Origin: Dugong dugon
Taxonomy: Eukaryota > Chordata > Mammalia > Sirenia > Dugongidae
Assembly: GCA_030035585.1 (NCBI GenBank)
Contig: CM057469.1
Location: 64,001,501-64,065,500 of the forward strand
DNA length: 64,000 nt
Direction of reading: 5' to 3'
A model generated the notes under the pieces. The model searched no databases and was not told the DNA's origin. It saw nothing but the letters and a program-made list of their open reading frames with translations. The position numbers and the translations under genes are program-made. Positions 33,201 through 44,617 of the stretch are shown here, piece after piece; the stretch's first letter is position 1, and the number at the start of each line of letters is the position of its first letter.

Positions 33201-33854
33201 ACTGTCATTTCATCTCTCCTAAGAGCCAAGGTTTTTTCATATTCTGATATCTCTGAAATCCATGGTATTGTTGGCCAGGCAGTGGTTGTCAGGGGCCACA
33301 CTTAAGGTATGCTAGAAAATATTTTTCTGGGGCTCCTGTCTATATAAACAAGTCAATTTAAAATGTATTACAAAATTCATAGGTCCGTATGAGGTATAGC
33401 AATCAATGAAGATTTAGAATAATGGGCCGAGAAGAACTGCTTATGTATTTGTTTATGGTCCCATCAAGGAACATGAAGATATTTCCGAGTGGCCAGGCAC
33501 CACCACTTCCTATTTAGATCCAGGAACCACCTCTTCATAATTTCATATCTCCCACTATGAGAAATAAATAGCAATACATAATATATTTGGCTAAATACTG
33601 GACACATAGTCTTACTCTTTTAAGAGCACCATGCCAATGTTTTATTTTAACCTTTACTTGCCTTTTTTGCATACTACCAATTGTTTAATGTTTATTTGGG
33701 CTTTGTCACCATTCTAGTAAATGCATATTGTGTAGGAAAAAAAAAAGGATAATATTGATCCTATATTCATTCTTTTAATACAGCATCTGATAAATGAAAT
33801 AGGATATGAGAGTCTCACTTTGGCTCAAATGGAAATTTATGAGTATATATATAT

Positions 33855-34250
33855 AACCAGGTATGTATCTCATGTTCCAGCCATACCAGACTGTCATTTC
33901 CTAAATCTGCTATTCCCTTCCATGGCTTCAGGTATCTGGTCATACTGTTGCCTCCTCACTAGACACTTCTTCACTTGTCCGTCTGGCAAGGTCTCATTTC
34001 CCCTCAAAGACCGGCTCAAATGTAGTCTCCTTTCTAAAGTCTTTACTGACTCCCTCGGGAGAATTTATGCCTTTTTTGGATATATTCCTATAACAATTTT
34101 TACACAAAACGGATACTATACTTTTCATTTTGTATCCTAGTTTTTGTAACTTGTCTGCATCTCCCACTGCACATCAAACTACTCCAGGACAGGCATGATC
34201 ATACCCAAAATATTACTTTAGTGTATTGACATCAAGAAATATTGCACTGA
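33855..34250 (+). mobile_element. L2 LINE, 3' end
   Basis: Follows the L2 3' sequence: 'ccagccataccagactgtc', 'gaccggctcaaatgtagtc', 'taaagtctttactgactccc', 'cttgtctgcatctccc' and 'ccaggacaggcatg'. Diverged throughout. Confidence 0.75.
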
Positions 34251-35015
34251 TTAGGATCAATGAACTCAGGAAATGTATGTAAAATTCGAAGAGAGACACT
34301 ACGTTTTCTAAGGAATTCTTAGAAAGGTTACAAACAATTCATGAAAGAAGAAATACAAGATGCCAATAAACATTTTAAAAATGCTTGATCTCATAGAATT
34401 CAAAGATTATTATAACAAATAAAAATACAGATTGAAAAAGTTTTAAAAAATTACAAGAGCTTATTTTAAAGAGGTGTTGGAAAAAAGGCTCCCATTCTGT
34501 TGGCTGGAATAAAAAGGGCTATAATATATCTCAAGAGTAATTTGGTAATAAATGTCAAGATCTTATGAAAGTGATTTTTCCCCCAGAAATTTCATTCTGT
34601 AGAAAATTATCATGAATATTTGCGAATATACATATATAATACTGTTTATAATAGAAAAATATTGTGATTGGTTAAATAAATAAACACAGGGAATATTATG
34701 CAGCCATTTAAAATGATACCATAAAAGACTGTTTATTGGCATAGATATTTAGGAAATATTATTAAGGGAAACAGATTTAAGATATTACTTAATAATGTAA
34801 AATGTGAACACTATTATCCTGGTCATCATATCTCCCTATTTATCAAGAATAATATAGAAAGACATGGAAGTATTTATTATGCACTAAAATGCAACAGAGT
34901 AATTCTGTACGGTGCTTTCCAAAGTTCTCAGTTTCCACAATAAACATTTGTCTCTGTCTGCTAACAGAAAGATTTTATAAAAGTAAAATTAATTTAAAAG
35001 AAGTGTCCCAGTTAA
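34251..35015 (+). mobile_element. L1M-type LINE, 3' part of ORF2 and UTR
   Basis: Plus-strand old L1: 'gaagaaatacaagatgccaa', 'taaacattttaaaaatgc', 'gagtaatttggtaataa', 'gattggttaaataaataaa', 'tatgcagccatttaaaatg' mark the end of L1M ORF2. No open frame remains. Confidence 0.8.
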
Positions 35016-35405
35016 TGATATGGGCAAGTGGAGAGAGCAGCCCTCCCTCAGGAGGAAGTGGTGAGGCTGAAGGACTGAGGAGATGGTGTCAGGGCTGGGA
35101 CCCAGCAGGTGCCTGCGTGGTTGGGAGATTGGTTATATACACAAGACTGAACAAGTAAGTAATTATGTTGGTGCTTTCTAGTGATTAGATTCATTTTTTG
35201 CATCTTTGGCAGGAACAGAAGAGAAATGACCCTGGGTTATTCTCGTTGCAGCCTACCAGGAGGCTCGGGATGTCTGTTTGTCCCACCAATGGTGATGTTA
35301 AGTTCCAGGCTTCTTCACAGTAAAGGTATGTTTTCCCTCTTGTAATTAATAAGTATTTAATGGAGAGATACTTTGAGATTCTGTAAACACTCTGGTCCTC
35401 ATCAA
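35016..35405. other. Unassigned sequence
   Basis: Contains a GC-richer part (35030-35120) with no recognised family; may still belong to the L1M 3' UTR. Confidence 0.4.
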
Positions 35406-35409
35406 TCTT

Positions 35410-35705
35410 TCCGTTTGTTTAATTAATTAATATCAGTATGGATTTAAGAATTCTTATTTTATTCAATGAGTTATTATCTATTATTGTCTTCTTATTATGC
35501 TCAAATTATCTCAGCTTTTGCCAGTGGGGAACTCTCCCACTTTGAGTACATGTAAAAAAAAGGTATATGTTGAACCAGGTATGCGTCTCACATTCTAGCC
35601 ACACCAGACTGTCATTTCCTGTTTTTTTATGACATGTCCCCATCATTCTTTGAGCACTTTCTTACTTTCTAGCAAAAGCACATGTTCCAGGATGAGGTGA
35701 AACTT
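35410..35705 (-). mobile_element. L1ME-type LINE 3' fragment with a small insertion
   Basis: Antisense L1ME landmarks 'aatatcagtatggattt', 'atgctcaaattatctcagc', then 'gacatgtccccatcattctt' and 'agcactttcttactttctag'. About 75 bp at 35553-35628, bounded by A and T runs, do not belong to L1ME and include the 46-bp word shared with 33857. Confidence 0.65.
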
Positions 35706-35740
35706 TCCTTGCATATGATATGATATTTCTGCAAGAAACC

Positions 35741-35909
35741 CTGACAAACCAAACCAAATCCATTGCCATCGAGTCAATTCCTACTTATAGTGACCCTATA
35801 GGACAGAGTAGAACTGCTCCATAGGGTTTCCAAGGAGTGGCTGGTAGATTTGAACTGCAGACCTTTTGGTTAGCAGCCTAGCTCTTAACCACTGTGCCAC
35901 CAAGGCTCT
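35741..35909 (-). mobile_element. Afrotherian SINE, short type
   Basis: Complete reverse copy with a CAAACCAAACCAAA tail; B box slightly mutated (GATTTGAACTGC). Confidence 0.92.
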
Positions 35910-36889
35910 GAAGTGAGCCCTGGAGGAGTATGGTATTTAGAAACCAAAATCTGTGTGCTAGATGTACTCTTGCTATAGGGGCACTGCTGTTCCCATTGCT
36001 ATCTCAATGGACATATTGAGAATATATCTACCTATAGACATGCATTCATACATATACACACATTATATCTATATTTATGTATCTAACTATATATATTCTA
36101 AAATACCATGGGTTCACACCAATATTTCCAATTCTAATTCAACATTACAGGGATCATTCTATTTTTATCCCTTTTCATAGTTGTAACTCCTTTCCAACAT
36201 TATCCTCCATTATTCTTAATGTATTTACTCATTTAGAGCCTAAATATATACCTGGTATTGTTTTAGGGTAACACCTAAAATATAAGGGATTTCTTTTTTA
36301 CAATTTTAGCCCAGTAGTGGCATGGATGTATCTTTAAATTATTAGTTATCACACAAAACTTTTGACCAGCATTTAATAAATGAATGAGAATAGAATAGAA
36401 AAGAAAACATGAGTGATTATATAAAGGAAACATACGTATTGTGTTGCAATTTTTTTTAGTTAAATGTATGTATATATGCTTTTATGAGTCTGTCTCTACT
36501 AGTTCACTATATAAAATATTTCTAACTGTTGCTCATTGTCAAAATAATCACTGATTCAAAGGATAATAATTTTTTTCTAAAAATATCTTAGATGAAAGAA
36601 ACTTCCCAGAAGATAAATTAATAACTATCAAGTAGATAGACAAATTTAATATCACAAATGTACTGAGATATAATAACAAATGGGCAAACTTTTTTTTCAG
36701 TCTTAGTGAACTTATACTAAACATTGCCCATAGGTATTGCTGGAAATGAATGCTCTTTTCCCCTAATTGATAACTAAGGGGTAGATCATGTTTTTGCCGT
36801 TGTCTTGGTGCACTGATGTTATTTCTCATTGCCAATGCAAGATGTAGAGGGGGCAAAAAAAGAATCTAGGAAAAAAAAAAAAAAAGCAG
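35910..36889. other. Unassigned AT-rich sequence
   Basis: TATA/CATA-rich at 36045-36105 and an A run at 36871-36885. No element body recognised. Confidence 0.45.
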
Positions 36890-36899
36890 TAGCTTTTTA

Positions 36900-37069
36900 A
36901 TGGAAACCCTGGTGGTGTAGTGGTGAAGAACTACTGCTGCTCACCAAAAAGTTGGCAGTTCAAATCCACCTAGCACTCCTTGGAAACTGTATGGGGCAGT
37001 TCTACTCTGTCCTATAGGGTCGCTATGAGTCGGAATCAACTTGACGGCAATGGGTTTTTGTTTTTGTTT
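36900..37069 (+). mobile_element. Afrotherian SINE, short type
   Basis: Flanked by the 10-bp word TAGCTTTTTA at 36890-36899 and 37070-37079. Tail GGGTTTTTG(TTTTTG)n. Complete head and body. Confidence 0.94.
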
Positions 37070-37079
37070 TAGCTTTTTA

Positions 37080-37974
37080 TTTGTTTTTTTTGCAATAATA
37101 AAAATGTCATTGGGACATAGGTGCTCAGAACACCTCAACATATTCTCAGTCCCTATTCAATCATCCCTAGTGAGGAACAAGTACACAGAACTGGAACTCA
37201 GAAGAGCTGGAATTAGTATGACATCTGCAATTCTGCCAACCTGTACAGCTATAGTGGGCACCATTCACACGGATCCCAGTGTGCAAAGAATACACTTTTC
37301 AACACAGGTCCTGAGAATGCCATTCCTCTGCCACTGCGTCAACCCTGTGAGTAAGGGGCCTCTGTTTCCACACCTGAAATAGGTGAGTGAGTTTATCCTG
37401 TTCATACTCATTAGTTCTTCATAACAGGCACATGTAATCTCATGAAAAAGAATAAGGAATCAGTCTTGATACCTCTCATTTCTTTTTTCCTTACATTTCT
37501 ACCTTGTTTCTGGTGTCTAAAGTAGTAGATGCTTTGTAGGCTATGTAATAATGACTTCGTTCTTGACATTTTAATAGGAAGACTTTGGAGGAGTTAAATA
37601 CCTACATGTATTCTACTGAGGAGCTTTCCATCACCCCAACAAGGCAAAAACAGGAGGAACATAATTCACCTTCTGTGGTGAACACTGTGTGTACCTATCA
37701 CCTAACTTTGTCCATTGATCATGAAATTGACAGTGGATATTTTCCCTCATTTATTCTATAATCACTTCAATTATTCTGTGTGGATGTGTTATGTGCTACT
37801 CATATTATATTTTTTGGAGTCAGCGTCGTAGGTCAATTTTCCTCCCTTCCTCCTTTCCTCCTTTTCTTTTAGAAGGAAGTAGAGGTAGAGAATGTTATTC
37901 CATTCACCAATAATTTTTTGAAAAATAATACATTAGTTTTAATCATATTGACAATTTGGTACTCTGAGAGTTTT
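37080..37974. other. Unassigned sequence
   Basis: The frame at 37041-37382 begins inside the SINE tail and has no domain. The segment 37100-37400 is non-repetitive by eye. Confidence 0.45.
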
Positions 37975-38000
37975 TAAATGAACTTTTTAATGTGAAGATA

Positions 38001-38168
38001 CCCCAAAAACCAAACATGTTGCCATCAAGTCAATTCCAACTCGTAACAACCCTATAGGACAGAGTAGAACTGCTCCATAGGGTTTCCAAGGAGCACCTGG
38101 TGGATTCAAACTACTGACCTTTTGGTTAACAGCCAAACTCTTAACCCCTACAGCATTATGGTTTTCAT
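38001..38168 (-). mobile_element. Afrotherian SINE, short type, inside L1ME
   Basis: Flanked by TGTGAAGATA at 37991-38000 and 38169-38178, an L1ME word duplicated on insertion. Head end slightly rearranged ('attatggttttcat' on the right). Confidence 0.9.
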
Positions 38169-38231
38169 TGTGAAGATAGTAGAGTTCTAATATCCCACAA
38201 TCAGTGTCCCCTATTATTAGCATCATACGTT

Positions 38232-38272
38232 GTTGTTGTTAGGTGCCATCGAGTTGGTTCCGACTCATATAT
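38232..38272 (-). repeat. Isolated RTE/SINE 3' tail fragment
   Basis: Only (GTT)n plus 'aggtgccatcgagttggttc' and 'cgactcat', placed inside otherwise continuous L1ME. It is just the terminal 41 bp of the tail shared by RTE and the long SINEs, with no body attached. Confidence 0.85.
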
Positions 38273-39039
38273 TAGTATGGCACATTTGTCACAATTGATA
38301 AACTGATACTGATAAATCATTAATCAAGGTCTATACTATATTTCAATTCCCATAGTTTTTCCCTAACATCCTTTTTCTGTTCCAGGATCCCATCCAGGAT
38401 ACCACATAGCATTTAGTAGTCATGTCTCCATAGGATACTCTTGGCAATGACAGTTTCCCCTCCTTTCCCTGTTTTTGATGAATATGACAGTTTTGAGGAG
38501 AACTGGCCAGATGTTTTGTAGAATGTCCCTCAGTTGGGATTTGTCTGGTGCCATGACTAGTTTGGGGATATAGGTTTTTGAAAGGAAGGCCATAGTGATA
38601 AAGCACCATTCACATCATATCAAAGGTACATACTGTCAACATAACTCATCACAGCTGCTGATGCCCTTGATCACCTGGCTGAGGTGTTGTTTGTCAGATT
38701 TCTTCACTGTAAAGTTCCTCTTCTCATCCTCTTTCCACGCGGAATTGTTTGGAAAGAAGTCACTATGCACAGCCCATACTTAAGGACTGGAGAGCTCTGT
38801 TCTACCTCCTCGAGAGGGAAGTATCTGCAGAAATTATTTGGCATTTTTCTGGACAGGAGATATGTCTATCCTCCCCTATTTGTTCATTTACTTATTTATT
38901 TATATTGGGAAAGACTCATGGATGTTTAAGCATTTCATTTCATAGATTGCTTAGATTATGCAAAAATTGTCTGCTTGTTTTCAGATCCCCCACCTTTCCA
39001 GTTCAGCTCCTCTGACTCCCTAACATACCCAAAGTTCTA

Positions 39040-39600
39040 GGCACAAAAATCTCTTCTCTGTGCTGCTCTCTCAGGGGTCTCTCTGTCCTCACATGCCATT
39101 ATTTCTTCAACAGGAATGCCCTCGCCCACATTTTGTAGATGAATTCATGTCGATCCCTTAAGATCCAGCTCATCTGCCACAGTTTCCTAACACCACAGCT
39201 TTCTTCTGACTGCGTTCACAATGTCTTTTCACTTCCTTGGCAGTTTAATGTGTACCTCTATTATAGTATCTGGGGCCCTAGTGGCACAGTGATTAAGAGC
39301 TCAACTGCTAACCAAAAGATTGGCAGTTCGAATCCACCAGCTGCTCCTTGGAAACCCGATGGGGGCAGTTCTACTCTGTCCTGTAGGGTCACTATAAGTC
39401 GGAATTGACTCGATGGCAACATTTTTTTAAAAATGGTAATGGTATTTATCATATTATCTCATATGATATTGTCTGTTTACCTTCCTAACTAGATTGTGAA
39501 GTCATTGAGATCCTGGCTGTCTCATACTCACCTCTACCCTTCAGTGCCTAGCTCCTGGCCTGGCATAGAGTAGGTTTTAACAATATGTTGAATGGATGCA
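39040..39600 (+). mobile_element. L2 LINE 3' end, split by a SINE
   Basis: The L2 reading runs 'gatccagctcatctgcc', 'cttccttggcagtttaatg', 'cctctattatag', is interrupted by the SINE at 39271-39430, and resumes with 'attgtctgtttacc', 'tagattgtgaagtcattgag', 'cagtgcctagctcctggc' and 'tgttgaatgg'. Confidence 0.82.
39271..39430 (+). mobile_element. Afrotherian SINE, short type, inside L2
   Basis: Complete, with intact B box (GTTCGAATCCACC). The tail is a plain T/A run instead of GGTTTGG. Target-site duplication not clear. Confidence 0.92.
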
Positions 39601-40750
39601 CAAGGAATACCACTTTGATAATGAACAGAGTTGATTTTAGAAGCACTTTGTTGTTGAGTCCTTTCAATAGAAAAATGACATTTCCAATCTGCTGTTAATA
39701 GGATATACATTTTGAGTTGTTTGGATCTTCTTGTAAGAATGTGTTTATTCTGATCATCTAGACTTCTCTATGCGGTAATCTTTTAAGATCAGGCATTGTG
39801 AAATGGCTGGTCAGAGTTAAGAATGTAGTTCCTAGCTGAAGAATATCTTTCTCTCTGTGAGGAGAACTTACCTCCACAGGCAGGGATGGAAATCGGGGTG
39901 ACCTTGACTTCATTATAGACTTCCCTAACCAATAAGCCAACCAGCCAGACTACAAAGGCAGCAGGAAGGGAATCTAACAAACACACACATTTGCTTTGTA
40001 ACGGTATAAAGTACAGCTTGTGTTGACACACACAAACAGGCTCGACTGTTTTGACTGTCAAGTAGTCAAGAAAATATTTAAGTCAGTCAGAAAGCAGTCA
40101 AGGTAGCCAGCGAGCGCATGTCTGACTTTTTTCCACTGACTACACTTTTTGTGCTGATTCGACTGGTTTGTGTTTGTAGAAACAGTCACATTTTCCTTGC
40201 CAAAAGAAGATGCTTTTTTAAAACTTTAACTTAATGAAATAACTGTTACCTCATATAAATTCATCTCCTTATGAATATGTGTCAGACTATCAAATTAGTC
40301 AAGGAAAAATTCTCATCTTTTTTTCTCTTTGAAATTATGGATGGGCTAGTTTGGTTCTGGATTCAGTGAATTCATAGTGCCATCTAGTGCTCTAAAATGG
40401 AATTGTCAGAACAACTGTGGAGAAATTTTAAATCAGGAACTGGCTGTAAAAATAATGGCCTCCATTCTCTGCTTAATGGAGTCACTTGGCAGATTCAGGC
40501 TACTGTTTTCTGTTTTAGATCATTACTCACAATTGAGCAGGTATTGACATTTTATCATAATCACTAGTGTGAGAAATCACTGATTAAAGTATAGCCTGCA
40601 AAGAATCCCCAAAAACATAACCAGAAGCATATGACCCTTTTCTTTTTAAGAGTATTGAGGATGGAATCAACTCACAAATGAAAACAAACTGCACCACACA
40701 AGATAAATGGTGAAAATCTCAACCTGAGATCAACTAAGTCTCCTCCCTCT
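39601..40750. other. Unassigned sequence with a possible CTCF-type word
   Basis: No dispersed repeat recognised. GCCATCTAGTGC at 40379-40390 matches the reverse CTCF core at 11 of 12 positions. The surroundings 40360-40620 are non-repetitive. No coding signal. Confidence 0.4.
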
Positions 40751-40949
40751 CAAACAAACCAGTTGCCGTTGAGTTGGTGCTTACTCATGGTGACCCTAGG
40801 AGTGTCATGTACTCCACAGGGTTTTCAATGGGTTATTTTTTGGAAGTAGTTTGCCAGGGCTTTCTTCCAGTGTGCCTCTGGGTGGACTTGAGCTTCCAAC
40901 TTTTCTATTAGTAGGAGAGTGTGTTAGCCATTTGCACCACCCAGGGACT
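40751..40949 (-). mobile_element. Afrotherian SINE, long type
   Basis: Reverse copy; 'ggaagtagtttgccagggc' and 'tttgcaccacccagggact' are body and head. Diverged. Confidence 0.87.
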
Positions 40950-42040
40950 CACCAACCCAAACAGGGTGAAGTAAAATAGAGGGGTCTGAGACAGATACTA
41001 TTTTTTTCTACATGCCTCTGAAGCATATATTCCTGAGTTAATTTGGAACTGGTACACAAAGAGCAAAAATGCGCACTGAGGAGAAACAGCAACTCACAAA
41101 TGAGCGAATTACTTTGTTTTTACTTCAAGTAAACAAGCTAACCTTTATTTACCAACATTTTTTTTTGCCTTGATTGCCCTCCATTCCCTCATAAAATTGC
41201 ATCAATATTTTCAGAATTTTATTTAAAATTTGTGAGGGAAGGAGGTATAGTTAAGAAAATGAATTTGAAAGCATTTCTGAGCAAGACACAAGTATGACAT
41301 ATTTACCTTTTTGTCTTTGGGATTGAAATAGAACACTGTGTTGTATTTCTCTGCACATTACAATTGTAAAAGCACCTATATGCATTATTTCGCCCCCAGC
41401 TACACTCCATTTTACGGTGAACAGCAGAGTTGGCGTTCAAAACCTGTCTCATATACTCTGTGACACCGCCACAGCTATATGTGCCTTAGTTCCTCTTTCT
41501 TAGTGGGTTTTTGGGGCCTTGGATGTGAGACAGTAAGAAAAGGAGTAGGGTTATGAAGTATGTGAGAAAAGAGGAAGAATTGTGTGCAGTGGGCAAGGAG
41601 AGAGGGTGGCTCTAACTGTGTGCAGCAGGCTGGCTATGAAAACTATCAAAGTTTTATACAAGGCTTTATATGCCATATGTTATAAGTTATTCATTAAACA
41701 ATGCAAACACAATTAGGACTATTGTAAACTATCTCACTTGAATGAAATATCCCTAAATAGAATGTTAATTCTATTTAATACAAAGACTTTACTCTTTATA
41801 TTAATGATTAACTTTCATATAATCTTTATATTAATCTTTAATGTATTAAAAGACTACATTAAAATTGCCAATGCAGAGTTGATGAAATGTCAGCACAGAG
41901 ATTCTTTAGCATATTAAATATCATTGTATTAATTGTGGTTAGTCCTCTACGATTTTTTTTTTTTGCTTTTTTGCTTTTTATTGTCCATTCTGACTTCTTT
42001 CAGAAAATTCACTTTTTGGTTTTAATATTGCTAGAGGCCA
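40950..42040. other. Mostly unassigned, possible MIR trace
   Basis: At 41395-41480 'cattttacggtgaacagcag' and 'ttcaaaacctgtctc' may be a deleted antisense MIR. A T run lies at 41950-41961. Otherwise AT-rich and unrecognised. Confidence 0.4.
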
Positions 42041-42204
42041 GACCAAAAACCAAATCGTTGCCGTCAACTCGATTCCAACTCATAGCAACCCTATAGAACA
42101 GAGTTAAATTGCCCTATAGGGTTTCCAAGGAGCAGCTGGTGGATTTGAACTGCTGACTTTTTGGTTAGCGGCCGAACTCTTAACCACTAAGCCACCAGGG
42201 CTCC
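42041..42204 (-). mobile_element. Afrotherian SINE, short type
   Basis: Complete reverse copy ending on the right in CCACCAGGGCTCCC. B box GGATTTGAACT. Confidence 0.92.
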
Positions 42205-42519
42205 CTTCCTAAAGAAGAAAATTGTATTTTCATAAATATTTTATAATAAAAATTACTTAAATAGTAATTTTATAGGTTTAAAAATCAGATAAGGCAGTTT
42301 AGTTTTAAGTAGTGCTTTGTTTTAATAACTGTCCATCAGCCACTTAATTTACTCAATAAAAACAAGTTTTTTTTTTTTTTTAATCACAAATATTCTAGTA
42401 GTTATTCCCACTTATCCATAATTGCCCATCCTAGGGGAACCCTTTGCCATTGCAGTATTATGTCACTGTGGATGAAAAGTATGCTTAAATATTTATGATT
42501 TAGTCTACATGCATTACCA
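42205..42519. other. Unassigned AT-rich sequence
   Basis: Contains a T run at 42367-42381; nothing else recognised. Confidence 0.5.
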
Positions 42520-43330
42520 ACTCGTCAAGACTTACTGGTAAGCAATCGCAACGCCTCTTGGCTAAAAATGCAATGCCAGAAGTCGTAAGGCTCACTGCTG
42601 ACAGCTGGGACTGGGCTATTGCTAGCTACTTCAGTGCTTGTTGCCCTTGGCAAAGAACTTAGCCAGAGAACAATAAAACATATTGTTGTAAAACAGTAAA
42701 ACGTACCCAGTTTGCATATTTCTCTGCAGCTACCAGTGATACAGGTAGCTATGGGCAGACCTCGCAGCTTTGCCAGCCTTCTGCCTTTGAACAAAAGTGT
42801 TTTGTTTCAGGCCATTCTACTGGGTTGGTTCCCGTGGGTATTTTGAGGAAGACTGGGGAAAGCTATATTTGTTTTGCTTTTTTTTTTTTTCTTTAATAAC
42901 AACAGATCATGAATGTTCATTTACCCCACATAAAACCTCTAAACAAAGGAAAGACAGCCTTTGGGAATCATTTTTGAGAAAACCCGGCAGCGAGGAGGAA
43001 GGAAACATTTGCCACAGCCGTTAGAAGAACATGCTCATTTGACTGGGTTTACTTTTTTATCGCCTGCGTAAAGACTTCCATTGACGTAACTGCTGGTTCG
43101 AGGCTACTAAGCCAGGTCCGTCCACACCATGGCCCCTCTTCCCGGAGCCTCGTCCAACAGCAGCGCGTAAACTGGAATTTAAAGTAAATGCCCGGAATAC
43201 CTTCACCGTATTGGCAGCTCCCGAGTTGTGGGCTGGCTGAGAGAGCGAGCTGAAGCCAAGTGAGCTCCAACCTCAAAAAACTAGACAGAAAGAACTTGCT
43301 TTTCAGAGAGGCCAAATAAAGCAATCATTT
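42520..43330. promoter_or_regulatory. Candidate conserved non-coding / regulatory block
   Basis: Repeat-free by eye. The second half (42980-43260) is GC-richer, with roughly 15 CpGs in 280 bp: CCCGGCAGCGAGG, ATCGCCTGCGTAAAG, TTCCCGGAGCCTCG, CAGCGCGTAAAC, CTCCCGAG. Motif-like words include TGACGTAA (CRE/PAR-bZIP type), TTTGCATA (POU type) and AACAATAA/AACAAAAG (SOX type). It could be an enhancer or a noncoding-RNA promoter. The frames here are not convincing proteins. Confidence 0.35.
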
Positions 43331-44355
43331 TTGTCTGCTTCCGGAACAAAAGCCTACGTTATTTTAAAAGGCATTTTTCTGCTTTCCTAAAAGACAATAT
43401 CAGTCTTCTGCCTCTTCTAAACTTTCACAGTGAATTACCAAAAATCCTCTTATGACCTTTTACATTTTAAAACTTTATTTATGCCGTCTGGACTTGATGG
43501 GTAGACTCTGGAAATTGTTCATTTCTGCATCACCTGGAGCTGAGCACATAGCCTTACGTGCAAGAGCTACTGAATGGTTATGTGTTGGATGGATGAATTT
43601 GTAAAATATACTAGCAATAAAATAATTTGTTTTTAAAATAAATTAAAGTGAAGTCAGTGAAGAATGCTGATCAAGGTCAAGTCTATTTTAGTACTGTCAG
43701 AGTGCCGGGGATTATGTAATTTTTGTGAGTGTCAGTGTGAGCACCCAACCACATTTCATGCCTATACATGTCAAGCAATCTGTTCTTCCTCAATTATATT
43801 TTAGTTTTTCTGTAAACCATCAAAAATGGTCAGTGCTGTCTATTTTTCTTGAAGTTTTTTCTTGTTACTTTTATCATAGAGAGAAATTCTAATCTAAAAG
43901 TAAATTATAAGATGCATGTTTTGAAAGGAAATTAAAAATTAACGTTGGTTCAGTTCAACTATGTTCAAGGAACTCTGTTTTATGTGGGCTTGTATTGCCT
44001 TTATAGGGAATATACATAGGCATGCAGTGATTAAACAGCAAATTCAAATGAATTTATACAGACACTGCTTTAACTATACCTGCTGTACATCTAGGAAATA
44101 TTTGATAGTACAAACCAGGAGATAATCACGAGTTTTCTTTCCTCCCTTTCTTTTTTCTTCCTTCCTTCTTTTTTTTATACTGAGGTATTTATAGAGGAAA
44201 CATTATAACTGAAGCTGTCTTCTTCTTATCTAAATTTATGGCATGATATAAAATTCTGCTTAAAATAGTGTGTGAAGAAGTTATTTTCAGGGTATATATG
44301 GAACATGTGCCATCTTTTCAGATTCTCACATTTACATAGATCTGTTCATTGTTTG
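43331..44355. other. Mostly unassigned, short L2/MIR-like end
   Basis: At 43535-43605 'cctggagctgagcacatagc' and 'gttggatggatgaattt' look like the last bases of an L2 or MIR. A C/T-rich stretch lies at 44145-44176. No coding signal. Confidence 0.4.
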
Positions 44356-44499
44356 GAGACCTGCTTGCATAGTGGTTAAGAGCTACTGCTGCTAATCCAA
44401 AGGTTTGCAGTTCGAATCCACCAGCTGCTCCCTGGAAATCCTATGCGGTAGTTCTACTCTGTCCTATAGGATCGCTGTGAGTCGGAATTGGCTCGACCA
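44356..44499 (+). mobile_element. Afrotherian SINE, short type, 3' truncated
   Basis: Head GAGACCTGCTTGCATAGTGG and intact B box. It ends abruptly after GAATTGGCTCGACC, without the simple tail. Confidence 0.9.
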
Positions 44500-44577
44500 G
44501 GCCAAGATGAAACAATGCAGGGAGCAGTCTAGCATAAAATACTAAAGAATACAATACATACATGCATAGGTGAACAC

Positions 44578-44579
<2 letters not shown>

Positions 44580-44615
<36 letters not shown>
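44580..44615. repeat. (CA)n microsatellite
   Basis: About 17 uninterrupted CA units. Confidence 0.95.

Positions 44616-44617
<2 letters not shown>

Larger units (their letters stand above)
32382..33758 (+). mobile_element. Processed retrocopy of an LTR-containing transcript, with target-site duplication
   Basis: The 17-bp word AAAAAGGATAATATTGA occurs at 32382-32398 and again, identical, at 33742-33758. The inserted sequence is 32399-33741 and ends in an A run, with the left junction at GTT/AAAAA, an L1-endonuclease-type site. Inside are an LTR end, an LTR-retroelement internal-like stretch, and about 600 bp of sequence I cannot assign. No long frame is credible. The most economical reading is an L1-mediated copy of a polyadenylated noncoding RNA that began in or near an LTR. 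Confidence 0.75.
37975..39035 (-). mobile_element. L1ME-type LINE, 3' UTR, with two later insertions
   Basis: Antisense L1ME: 'tgtgaagatagtagag', 'cccctattattagcatc', 'ttccaggatcccatcc', 'gacagttttgaggagaac', 'ttgggatttgtctgg', 'gatcacctggctgaggtg', 'agtcactatgcacagcccat'. A SINE occupies 38001-38168 and a 41-bp RTE/SINE tail fragment sits at 38232-38272. Right boundary approximate. Confidence 0.85.
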
